From assembly GCF_002127325.2 (NCBI RefSeq), contig NC_035435.2:122755127-122819126 (forward strand): a stretch of DNA of 64,000 bases, given 5' to 3'. Positions within the stretch are counted from its first letter, which is position 1. Every line of letters begins with the position of its first letter. Below, piece by piece: positions 32,360 to 42,454 of the stretch. This DNA is from Helianthus annuus (taxonomy: Eukaryota; Streptophyta; Magnoliopsida; Asterales; Asteraceae). A model generated the notes under the pieces. It was not told the DNA's origin, ran no database searches, and was given only the letters and a program-made list of their open reading frames with translations. Position numbers and translations under genes: made by a program.

Positions 32360-34535
32360 TTACTTTGTAGCATCAGAAACGGTTGGTTTTGTTGCATCGT
32401 CTTTCTTAGAAGCATCATCCTTCTTTCCCCCATCATCGCGACCCTTCTTGGCCTTCCTCTTCTTTCTCCCAGCAGCAGCCACCTTAGAGGCTTCAAGGCT
32501 TGAATCCTTCGAAGCATCCCCGCCTTCAGAGAAGGTATCCACACTATCTCCAGAATGAGAACGTTTCTTCGAAATGGATTTGAGGATTTCATTACAGAGA
32601 TCTTCATTTAACCCTCGAGGTTTCAAGCCCTGTAAAACAGAAAGAAGTTTGCCATAACACTCAGATACCTCCCCACGAAAGTGTAAGTCAAACGCTCCAT
32701 CTTCATAACAGTGTTTTTAAACACATCAAAAACTCCAGGCTAAAAGAGAGGAGATTTATCCTTTGGAGATCCAGCAACACCAACATCACATCCAGTAGTA
32801 TAACCTTGATGTCTTCCATGAATGAGAAGCTTCGAATAGACATCACCCAGGGCACTGTTAAACTCGGAGGAATAAAGGAGGTAAGTAACAACCTGTTGGA
32901 AGCCTTGCTCAATGAGCCACTTGTTACCCTTAGCCAACTGAGCCAAAGAAGCTTCCAACTCGTCTTTTTCCTTCACTGATGCTTCAGCTTGCTGTTTTAA
33001 CTCCCCAATCTCAGACTCATGCCTTTGAGTCAATTCATGCAATTTCTTCTGCCAAGCCAACTCCTTCTCAACAAACCCTTCCTTATCCTTCTTCAACGTA
33101 GCAATACTAGCCTTCATGGCTTCCCTTTTCTTTGAAAAAGCTTCATATTCTTGCATCCGTTTCCGAAAACGGGAAATACCCTCAGGAATCAAGGCACAAA
33201 AATTGCAAGAAGCCATGATCATATTGGTAATCATTTCATCATCAACCATAGAAGAGGAGGAAGCCCGACCGGCTGGAGGGGCAAAATGGTTGAGAACATC
33301 TTCATAAATGGCAGGAGACTTGAAGGTATCAGAGATAGTGACCTTCCAGATAGGCACATAAATCTCCCCCGGATCAACACTGGAAGAACCCTCAATAGCC
33401 TTAGTTGAAGGCTTTGACCCGCCAACCTTTTTACCTACTACATTGGCATCCTTGCCTGCCACCAAAGGCAACTCACACTTCTTCCCATCATCAGGAACCT
33501 CCGTATCTTCCACATCCAACTCATCACCAAGATCAATTGTTTCAGAGGTTGAAGGTTGCCCAACACCTTTACGTCGAGTGAACGACAAGTAGACTACTTT
33601 GAAGCAAGAGGCTTCATAAAGCCCTTCACATTTGGAATGTTGACATAATCTGGACCCTCGAACCTATGCTCAGAACCCCTAACCACAACATCTTCACTCT
33701 CAGCAGACGCAACATCAGCAAACACAACATCTGATGTGTCATCACTTTTGAGAAAGTCCAAAGCAGGCATGACTGCAATTGAAACAGAAAAAACAACATA
33801 AACAACAATGATATAAAAATTAGGAAAAGTGGGAAAAACAAAATGCATACCCTGGCCATCCCTTATGAGTACAGGATCTCGGTCCGGTTTATCCCATAAC
33901 GTGCTAATCCCCATTAAAACCAACAATGGTTCAGGAAAAAGGCGAAGCCTAGAAGGGCATGCCCTGATAGATTTCAAAAACCAATTCTCTAACTCATCTT
34001 CAGAAGGTTCAAGTTCATTAAGAACGGCATCAGGGTGCCTCCAAATCATCTTAAAAGGGACAATAGACTCCAAAACCCAAAAGAAACAATTTTTCCATGA
34101 ACCAAGAATGGTCACCATGGATGAAATGAGACAAACGTCAACTTGGGAAGTCTCAAATGTAAACCAATTGCCATTCTTTACCAAACGGAAAAAATGGCGA
34201 AAAGATAAAAGAGATGGGTCATACCCCGCAGCCCTGCACAGGATTTCGAAATGCAAAACCCTAGCAAGACCTTAAGGGTGCAACTAACCAAAAGAAACTC
34301 GATAATATTCCAATATGTTGAGAACAAAAGTGGAAAAAGGATGACGAAGGTTCGAAAACTAGAAGTCTTTACAATACAAAGCAATAGAGCCCTTCGGACA
34401 TTGGTCAATCGATTTTTCCAAGCCCGGAGCCTTTGGATTAAACCGTGGATCAATCCCCCATTTCAGGCAAAATGCCTCAACTTCTTCTTGCGTAAGACAA
34501 GAAAAACTGGTAGATTGATCTTTCCTCGCACCCAT
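32360..34535 (-). pseudogene. Transposase_28-type (putative gypsy-type) ORF with an intron, broken
   Basis: Start ATG at 34535 (MGARKDQSTSF). Exon 1 runs to 33851 in one frame with three stops (34359-34361 and two near 34270-34290) and includes the FRHFFRLVKNGNWFTFE block that I associate with Pfam Transposase_28. A clean GT...AG intron of 78 nt follows (33850-33773). Exon 2 continues MPALDFLKSDDTSDVVFAD. A frame slip is near 33594-33601, then a Ser/Gly region, a long coiled coil (about 33170-32930), TAG near 32738, a one-base slip in a G-run near 32678, and a Lys/Asp-rich tail ending at 32360. Such ORFs are known as accessory, often antisense, genes of Tat-lineage gypsy elements (from memory). 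Function unproven. Confidence 0.75.
33773..33850 (-). other. 78-nt GT-AG intron in the Transposase_28-type ORF
   Basis: Minus strand donor CAGG|GTATGCATTT, acceptor TTTCAATTGCAG|TC, T-rich between. Removing it keeps the frame and joins DGQ to MPALDF, whereas reading through gives a hydrophobic stretch (FYIIVVYVVFSVSIAV) that is just translated intron. Confidence 0.75.
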
Positions 34536-35024
34536 GATAAAGATGATCAAAAGAAAAAAGTGAAAAGAGAAAATGAGACTAACCTGAAGAAAGGAAGAAG
34601 TTTTTGTGATGAAACTTGAAGATATGTGCGAAAATTCGTAAAGGAAATTGTCTCTTGATAAATGAGAAGATAAATAGGCTTGACGGTTATCATTATTAAC
34701 CTAGGGTTCATTAACTGATGTCTGCAAGAACCGTCAGGCCCGTCAAATCAACTGTCTTTTCAAATTCACAATAGTTTCGCCTCCCAATACACGAAGCCTT
34801 GAACCGTTCAAGCCTTGAAGCCCTTAAACTAGTTAAATAAAACTGCACAAAAAGTCAGAAGCCTTTGGGCCTACACAACAAATACCTCTGACATGGGGGG
34901 ATGACGACGTGGGTAGCTCAAGCTTAATAAACTAACTATAAGAGCAAATATAGCTAAAAGGGTTGAAGGGTTAAAGGGTTCAGGAGGACGGACAGCTGTG
35001 GTGAACAACAAAAAGCATAGGATA
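34536..35024. other. 5' flank of the Transposase_28-type ORF and possible LTR start
   Basis: No coding. A purine run ATGGGGGGA at 34893-34901 followed by TGACGACGTGGG at 34902 could be a polypurine tract and plus-strand 3' LTR start. If so the ORF above would be antisense in a plus-strand element. Only this weak signal supports it. Confidence 0.35.
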
Positions 35025-38000
35025 TGTAACACCTCGTAAAATCACGTTCAATAATGTGTTGACACGTGTACTAAACTCTAATGAAGTCAAACGTTGACTA
35101 TTAGGGACTAATTTTGCAAAAAATCAAAAACTTTGAATGAGTAAGGACTGAAAGTGTCAACATGCTTAAACTCAGCCCCTGAATAACCTTAAACGGTATT
35201 CGTATTCATAGATAAGCCACTTGTTGATCAAGAGGAACCGTTTGCGTAAATATTTGAAAGTTTGCGCGACAAAGGGTTAAAAGTGTCAACATGTTAATTC
35301 TTACCTCTGAGTGACCTTTTAACAAACCCGGAGCATTATTATATCTGATGGTATTCTAGGGAATACATAATATTGGCCATATAGGGCTTAAATGCCGATA
35401 AATGATTATACGCACTAGTTTGTGCGTTATAATACTCTCGAGAATGCCTAATATGGATAACATAGGGCTTTGACGCAATTAAATGATAATACGCGCAAAT
35501 TTGCGCGTTAGAGGGAACAAAAGCGTCAACGTCTAAAACTACATCTTAGAATGACCATTTAAGCGAACTGGAGTGTCAGAATATTCGGTCATACCCTCGG
35601 GAGTGTCCAATACTGGCCATATAAGGTTTTTATGCCATTTCACGATAATGCGCGCAAGTTCGCAATTAAGGGGTTAAAAGCGTTAACGTTCGAAACTACA
35701 CTTTAGGGTGATCTTTTAAAAGAACCAGGAACTCCGTTAAGCTCAGTGATATCCCCGGATGTGTCTAATCTGAGCTCTTTAAGGCTTAGATGCCATAGAA
35801 CGATGATACGCATTAATTTGTGCGCCAAAAGGACGAAAAGCGACAATTAGCGAAACTACGCCTTTAAGAGGCCTTTTGAATGAACCGGGAACTTCATGAT
35901 GTTCGGTCGTCCTCACGGGTATGCCGGAGTTGGACCACTAACACTTTTGTAACTTATATTAGCATAACATATTAAATATACCAAGTCTTGTGCCAAAAAT
36001 GCAAACTTTAAAAGTATAAAAGTGTGTAAAAGAGGACAGGGACCAAAATAGCACATCGGCCAAACTTATGGGCTGGGCTGGAGCGAATGGCAGGCCGCGA
36101 CCGCCGGGCCTGAGGCCTACGCGTGCCGTGAACAAGCAGAACAGCAGCAAAACAACTTTCATTTTGATGGTTTTGTTAATTCTTGATGCCCACACTACAC
36201 ACAAACCATTTTATCAAACTATGGACTATATAATGATTGTTAACAGCTGTAAAGACACTTGTTATGATCCTAAAGACTCCCTAAACACATGGCATCATCC
36301 AAACAAATCACAAAAACTATAAATAGGCATTGAATTTCACTTGAAACACTTGCACCATTTCTTGTTCTTTCTATAACTTCTCATATTGGGAGTTCCTTAG
36401 ATTTTGGGAAGCACCCTCTGAGTTTATTTCAGTCCCTAGGACCATATGTAAGTGTCCTTTCATGACTAGTTCATTTTATTTGGCTTAAAAAGTCGAAAAC
36501 TCAAGCATTTACGATAAATGCTTTGACTTTTAGCTAGTTCGTAAACGCTCAAGCCATTGTTCTCAACGAACATGGCTACGTGATCGTAATTAGGTAGGTG
36601 TTAAACCCTCAAAAGGGCACCTCCTAAGAATTACGTTTGCTTGGTCAATTGACGAGTTAACGAAATATTGTTTTAAAAAGTCAACGGGTCAGTTTTTGAA
36701 ATAATTGCGATATGAGTTTAGAAATGTTCTAAAATACATTTTATCACTTAAACAACTTGGTAATAATTATTAGAACATGTGTAAACATGTTCGGTTCGTC
36801 AATTCTAGTTTTAGGAGTCGCAAAGTTTGACTTCTGCATTGACTTTCGATTTTGAACCGAATTAGATTAGTTTGCTACTAATTTTAGGTTCCATTATGAT
36901 CGTAATATAATGTAGCATAACCCTATATGGTTATATTACACGATCATACTAGAAATCCGAGTTTTTACGCATGTTCCGTTATTATGCTCAACTTTGACCA
37001 TTATGTCCATATGGTCTAAAAGCGAGATTTTGAATATGTAAGCATGCAAATAACTTAGTTACTGATATATAAACATGTCTAAATTATTTTGACATTATTT
37101 TCTAGTCTCAAATTAATGTTATGCAAGATATCGTAAAATTTAACGTTTTTTGAATTAAATTACGCTTTCATGCATATGTCACGTTTAAACATAAATTTTG
37201 ACACCAAGCTCATTACTTACTGTTATGATATCATTTTTAGGAGTTTTTGGAACATCGGGTCAGATTAGATACTGATCATATCTTTGAGTTCTTGTATAAA
37301 TTCCATAATTGACGATAACTCCCTTTTTGCTAATAAAATGTGTTTTATATATGATTAACATGCCAAACCTTTTTCTACTGATTTAATATGTAAAATAAAA
37401 TATTTTGATCATTCAAGGCTGGTCAAAACCTCAGAATCACATAAACATCGCAAATATCGTCAATTATCGATTTTTACGCTAATTAGGTGCATAGTATGGT
37501 TTAAAACCATATTTAGCACCCAAGACTTGTTACCTACTTAAATTATAAATAATTTTTTTATATTTTTACAGTAGGTATAAGTCATGAACTCAGACTTCCA
37601 ATTTTGTCCCTAAAGGCATATGTGAAATGACCAAAATACCCTTTCGGGGCATAGTTTGGCCATAAATGGTAAACCACACATATGTATGATATCCTACTGT
37701 TATAACATCATAAAATAAATGTTTTTACATAATGTTTTAGACTAGAACATCAGTTTGTTTTAAAACCTCTTTTATAAATCTTAAAATGACCAAAATGCCC
37801 TTACAGGACTTAATTTGGTTTTAAAATATTTTTGGGCATATTTGCTGATATCCTACTGATATCATAACATATTCTAAGCATAATAACTTATGGAACTTGT
37901 ACATGAATCATCCGGCTACCCGTTATGCATATACACGTTCGGTACGGTTTATGTAACTAGTTTGCATAAATTAGCCGAAACGGGTCAAATCTTATCGTTT

Positions 38001-39136
38001 TAACTTCAAAATCCTGAGTGTATTTAGTTTACCCATTTTATATAAGTCTCCATACTTGTTGGGTCTAAATTACATTCCAATCTGGTCATCGCTTAATCTA
38101 GCGTTTCGTACCGTAAACCTTTCTTTAAACTAACCGGTCTAAGTTTACAACTTAAATAAAGACCTGTTAGTAATCTAATAGGTTAATAAAACCTCCATTC
38201 CAAATTAGGAGCCCCGTTAAAAGCTACTTGCACTAGTTTTAATAGAATATACGGCTGAGTAATCAAATCTCGCATTTTAAGCTCAGGTAAATACTTTTAA
38301 CTTATTTTCCCTTATACAGGCTTGGGATACGGTAAATTATTACCGCTTGGTCGGGTATGGATTATTTAATCGATTAGTGGTTAATTCATTGACATAACCC
38401 ATTTTAATCTGTTTTGTTTGATATATAAACTTTTGGGGGTTAATATGACCGTGTCCTGGATATCCTCGCCTCATTTAAATGCAAATGGCCACGACCTAAA
38501 CACGGGGTGTAGGCATACACCTGTCAGTTGCGATATGGTTTCTTTTCCCCAAAAAAGGAATTAAGATATAAGATATACCCACATGTTGAGGATAACTCGC
38601 CGTGGGATTATATTAGTGGTGTGTCTATTAATCATGTCTCGGCTTCTATCCTGGGCCCGGAACGTACGACAAGCATGTAAATCTGTATACAAGATTATTT
38701 TTATATAATTGTCCCAAGTTATAAAAGATTTTACGCCCTGTGCATCCAAATCAATTTTATAAATGTTTTTCAAATGAGTCGGTTAATTGTATTTACCAGT
38801 GTAAACTGAAGTATTTTCGAAAGACTAAGTGACATGTACTATACGCAAATAGGCTGGGAGCTGCTTGGTGGCAACAAAGGATCTTGCAAATCCTTAGGAT
38901 GCCCTAAAGTCTGCTAAACTTCATTTTTACCTTCTGTAACGATTCGCCTGTGGATTTAATATTACAAGCTCGTATATAATTATCATTTCAGTATTTTCTG
39001 ACAATTGGGTTTGTAATAATATTTTATATTCCAAGACTTCCACTATGATATTCAGTGTATGTTTGACTATGACGATATCAATCTTACGTCACGATACTCC
39101 CCAACGGGGACGAGCTGTAAATATCGGGGTGTGACA
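35025..39136 (+). mobile_element. Solo LTR, 4.1 kb, gypsy type
   Basis: Starts TGTAACACCTCG, ends CGGGGTGTGACA. Flanking pentamers GGATA (35020-35024) and GGACA (39137-39141) match at four of five bases, fitting an old target duplication. Diverged tandem units with GCGCAAATTTGCGCG-like palindromes occupy 35150-35930, and a TATA box CTATAAATAG is at 36317-36326. Internal frames are not protein-like. Size suggests a Tat/Ogre- or Tekay-like family, but I cannot place it. No second copy is in the window, so solo status rests on the ends and the flanks. Confidence 0.7.
35145..35930. repeat. Diverged tandem repeats of about 160 bp in the solo LTR
   Basis: The phrase AAAAGYGTCAACRT recurs at about 35150, 35277, 35518, 35676 and 35836, each preceded by a YGCGC(A)AATTTGCGCG-like palindrome and followed by a TGACC(T/A)TTT...AACCGGGA block. 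The last two spacings are close to 160 bp. Confidence 0.7.
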
Positions 39137-39141
39137 GGACA

Positions 39142-39600
39142 GTGATATGTCCCATCACACTTTACGTGTGACTCCTTCAATCAGCCGCAAAAGCACACAC
39201 GTGGAGAAGAAGCACTCTTTTATCCGCAGGTTAAAGCCTTCAACCCTCCAAAACGGCCAACCCCCTCTCTGCATACCCGGATCACTTAGTCAAAGGTTTC
39301 CCATTTGAGAATTATCATTCTCTATAAATGACCACCCCTGGTCATTTGACAAAGCATCCTGAAATCTCTGACTCCCTCTCTAGAATCTGCACATTGTATA
39401 TTCTATTCTTCACATTCAATATAACTATCACATTGCATGCATAGAATCTGGATTGAGTCATCCTCAGCCTTGAATTCCAAGCAATCGATAAAAGAAATGA
39501 TCCAACACTACGTATTGCATACGTAGGGGGACTTGTAACCTGCGTTAGGCAAAACGAGACTTGTGAAGCCTTTTGCCTAACCAGTCCCTCCACTGTACTT
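39142..39600 (+). promoter_or_regulatory. TATA-bearing region, possible LTR part
   Basis: CTCTATAAATGACC at about 39330 with a C/T-rich start zone 25-40 bp on is promoter-like on the plus strand. Downstream are a perfect palindrome CTACGTA...TACGTAG (39508-39526) and a perfect 10-bp hairpin TTAGGCAAAA...TTTTGCCTAA (39545-39580). It may be the right part of an LTR beginning at 34902 and split by the solo LTR. No protein frame. Confidence 0.4.
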
Positions 39601-39825
39601 GATCTTGTATTTGTTGTAGCAACACAGGCCATCTTTAGTCTCGGCATTACCAATAACTAAAGATAGATCATTTTTTTGACACAAATCAATATCTTCCAAT
39701 TTAATTTGAAATCTTGGATTATTTGGTTGGGTATTGAAAATCACCGCACGACTCGGAATAGGATGTGGGTTTTCCAAACAACCATCAGTCATCTCTTTGC
39801 CCATCAATGGACCGTCATGAACCAC
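39577..39825 (-). other. Open frame of unknown origin
   Basis: Minus-strand frame with VHDGPLMGKEMTDG and a Cys pair (GLCCYNKYKI). It does not look like gag, protease or any retroelement domain I recognise, and its amino-acid mix is gene-like. It could be a captured gene fragment or chance. Confidence 0.25.
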
Positions 39826-39880
39826 CAGAGTTCCACTATTAACAACCTCTATTTCATGAAAAAATCAAACATACCTGATC

Positions 39881-40384
39881 TCATGGGCCCATCCTCTTGA
39901 ATAGTAATTCAGCTAAGAGCCGTTTGTATAAGTAAACATTCTTCTTCATCGGGTTCAATCCCATCTTCATCAAATTTCGGTTCATGTACCAAAAAACATT
40001 CTTGACCAAATTCATCATCATAGATGGGTTCGAGAAACTGGAGTGAGTGATGTTCAAATATTCGGTTTCTGCCTTGCACATCTCTTATTGTAATTCAAGA
40101 TCTCGGGCTCGTTGACGGAGCCGTCTAATCTCTTCAAGATCTAGACTTGTTGTCGGAGTCATCTAATCTCTTCAAGATCTCGGACTCGTTGTTGGAGTCG
40201 TTTGATCTTAAGATCCTGTTGGTCGAGATAAACTCTATTGCTACCTCAGTCGGCGACTTTGCGAGTTGGGTGTTGATCCTAACTAGAAGCATGTGAATCA
40301 CCAATGATCTTCTCGATGCCTCGGTCGGCAAATCTTCGAACAAGAAAACACCTGCCTTCACGTTGAGCCATTTGATAAACCATA
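39881..40384 (-). pseudogene. Broken gag-like coding region with heptad/leucine repeats
   Basis: Starting at the primer site, the minus strand reads MVYQMAQREGRCFLVRRF, later IKRLQQRVRDLE, then three copies of an approximately 39-bp unit encoding RxRDLExxRRLRQ-like helices (40095-40210), and further on DEDGIEPDEEECLLIQ near 39940. These look like the coiled-coil N-terminus and acidic linker of gypsy gag. Several stops and frame changes break it. I cannot name the lineage. Confidence 0.5.
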
Positions 40385-40396
40385 GCTCTGATACCA
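40385..40396 (-). promoter_or_regulatory. Primer-binding site, initiator tRNA-Met type
   Basis: Minus-strand TGGTATCAGAGC, 2 nt inside the 244-bp LTR. Confidence 0.85.
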
Positions 40397-40398
40397 AC

Positions 40399-40642
40399 TG
40401 ATGCAGTTTCGAGTGCAATCAAATGGCTCAAGAAATAATTCATTACCAAAGACGATAAAAGGAACCAAAACGTTCAAGAACAAAGTTATTTAATTATAAA
40501 TCAACCAAAACTAACTAACAATGAACCCTAAGGATCCTATATATGATAGGAATTATAATTCAAAAGGAAACTAAATAACAAAATATTAGGAAATTAAAAT
40601 TAAAATAAATTTAAAATAATATCCATAGATATCTCTGCATCA
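40399..40642 (-). repeat. 244-bp LTR with 8-bp inverted ends
   Basis: TGATGCAG at 40399-40406 and CTGCATCA at 40635-40642 are exact inverses. A TATA-like CATATATAGG (minus) lies near 40535-40545. The adjacent primer site supports the LTR call. Confidence 0.75.
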
Positions 40643-40954
40643 CATACACATTTATAGATATTAGAGATTTAGGGGGAAATTGATGTGAGAGAAAAAAAGT
40701 GTGTTAGCTGTCCATAATTTTGAGCAGCTGCGGCCACCATCAAGATCCAGTCATATGGCATTCCGGTGATGTCCGTTTAACTTCCTAGTTTGAAAATAAG
40801 ACTTAGCTATTTAATTAGTAGTAGAAAATGGTCCCTAAAATTTTTGTTTACAAATACACACAAACCACATATTTTCTAAACCGAATTCTTTTAAAGAATA
40901 TCTAGGTGTTACAATTCTTTCATTTTACGTGATATGTGTAAGTTACTTTATAAA
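40643..40954. other. Unclassified sequence
   Basis: About 310 bp with no frame, repeat or motif I can identify. It is the left target DNA of the solo Tekay LTR. Confidence 0.5.
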
Positions 40955-40959
40955 TCATC

Positions 40960-42248
40960 TATAACAACCCACCTAAAATATTTCCAACACCCCTAATATA
41001 TTTAGAATGTTCCTACACGTCTTAAAATACACACCATATACGAGATTTGGCCTTAAATACCTTTAATTTTACAAAAATAAAATAAAAACAAAATCTGAGT
41101 GTCGCTCGCGGGCCGCGAAGACCATCTCTTCGTCTTACGCGGGCCGCGACAGCTAGTCCATCAGGCGAGCCCCTGAGCCGCCACGTGGCGTGATCATGCG
41201 TGTGACCCGACAAGGCTAGGGCCTACCCGGCCTACGTCGCGGGGCGCGAAGGCCCCTTCTGTTTCCTACGCGGGTCGCGAGAAAGCCAGGATCAGCTCCT
41301 ATAAATAGGGAGCTTCGACAATCATTTTTCGTCGCCCACACCTCAAATTTCTCTCTCAAATTATGTAGTATAGGCATAATATCGCCTAAATAGCGAAGCT
41401 CTGTCTCGTTGTAAGTATTTTAACCCCCGGTTACATATTAGATACGCTGACCGATTGATCTAGCACTTCATAACGGCTGTCGAGGCTCTGCCCGACGTAG
41501 TCGTTGGAGTTCTGTCTCGGGGAGGGTATAACTAATGTAAATTTTGGGTTAATATACTAACGCGTGTGCATTGCGTAATTAATAGATAATCACCATGAAA
41601 TCACAAAACCTTTTTTGCAAACTATTTTACAAAACATTAAATATTTTACAATGTGATTAGCAGTGATTGAGTCTTTGCAATTCTTCAATTACTGCTGGTA
41701 TGTTGGGGTTTTGTATACAAAATGTGGAATACGCTACCATTGGACAACGAGTTAGCCAATGTGTAATATGACCCACCAGTAAGGATTGACAGTACCGAAT
41801 GAGTAATTGTGTAGATGTAAACAATGTAATCGCTCTCAATACTATTAAATGATAAAAGTCTTCTTGATTAAATTGGGATTCACTCACCAGTATTTCCTAC
41901 TGACAAAATGTTTTTAAACGCGTTTCAGGTAACAAAATGTGAAAGCCAAATAGAAGCCAGTTGGACAGCACTGAAGGCTTGGAAAAGTGGCTATAAAAGT
42001 TACCTAAAGAAAAAAGATGTTTTTATTTAAATAAAATAGGATTTATTCCTACAAAATGTTTGTAATGGAAACTTGGGAATTTACCACGTGTTTAATATTA
42101 TAAAAATGTGGTATTTTACTCTGATAAAATATTTCCTAACTACGGTCCTGATAAAACTTCCGCTGCCAAATTGATAAATACCGATACCACCATCTCTGAG
42201 TAGGCCGCGGCCGCCCGCCTCCCGAGGCAGGGGTCGAGGGTTACGACA
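40960..42248 (+). mobile_element. Solo LTR of the Tekay-like family
   Basis: 1289 bp with perfect target duplication TCATC (40955-40959 and 42249-42253), so unequal recombination removed the rest. Starts TATAACAACCC and ends TTACGACA. GC-rich modules are at 41105-41150 and 41235-41281, G-box CACGTG at 41182-41187, TATA at 41299-41308. Homologous to 28719-30068 throughout, including the GTGAAAGCCAAATAGAAGCC block. Confidence 0.92.
41105..41308 (+). promoter_or_regulatory. Solo-LTR promoter: two GC-rich inverted modules, G-box, TATA
   Basis: Module 1 arms are 41105-41120 and 41134-41150, module 2 arms 41235-41252 and 41265-41281. CCACGTGG at 41181-41188 lies between the modules. CTATAAATAGG is at 41299. 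Confidence 0.7.
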
Positions 42249-42253
42249 TCATC

Positions 42254-42454
42254 CGTCTATGTCAGTCAAGTATAATCAAATCTTCAGACCCATTCCTCTA
42301 TCTCCAAATCAACTTCAAGACCCGCGAACCTGATGACATCATCCAACATAAGTTAAATTACCAAAGCTAAGTAAGGGTTTCTACTTGCAGTATAAGTACA
42401 TATATTAATACACCATAACAAGCATAAAAATATAATTCAATTGTTTATGCATGT
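42254..42454. other. Unclassified sequence
   Basis: 200 bp between the solo LTR and the next LTR start. Nothing recognised. Confidence 0.5.

Larger units (their letters stand above)
39601..40642 (-). mobile_element. Gypsy-like fragment with a 244-bp LTR, minus strand
   Basis: On the minus strand: 5' LTR 40642-40399 (TGATGCAG...CTGCATCA), primer site 40396-40385, then a broken gag-like region to about 39880. A further block, 39825-39577, of unknown origin follows. The rest of the element is missing. The right flank CATAC (40643-40647) would be one target copy. Confidence 0.65.

Noticed and set aside
32630..32668. Second intron in the Transposase_28-type ORF
   Set aside because: Only 39 nt, and the frame is open straight through it once the one-base slip near 32678 is recognised.
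33626..33859. Membrane protein suggested by a hydrophobic stretch
   Set aside because: The hydrophobic run is translated intron (33773-33850).
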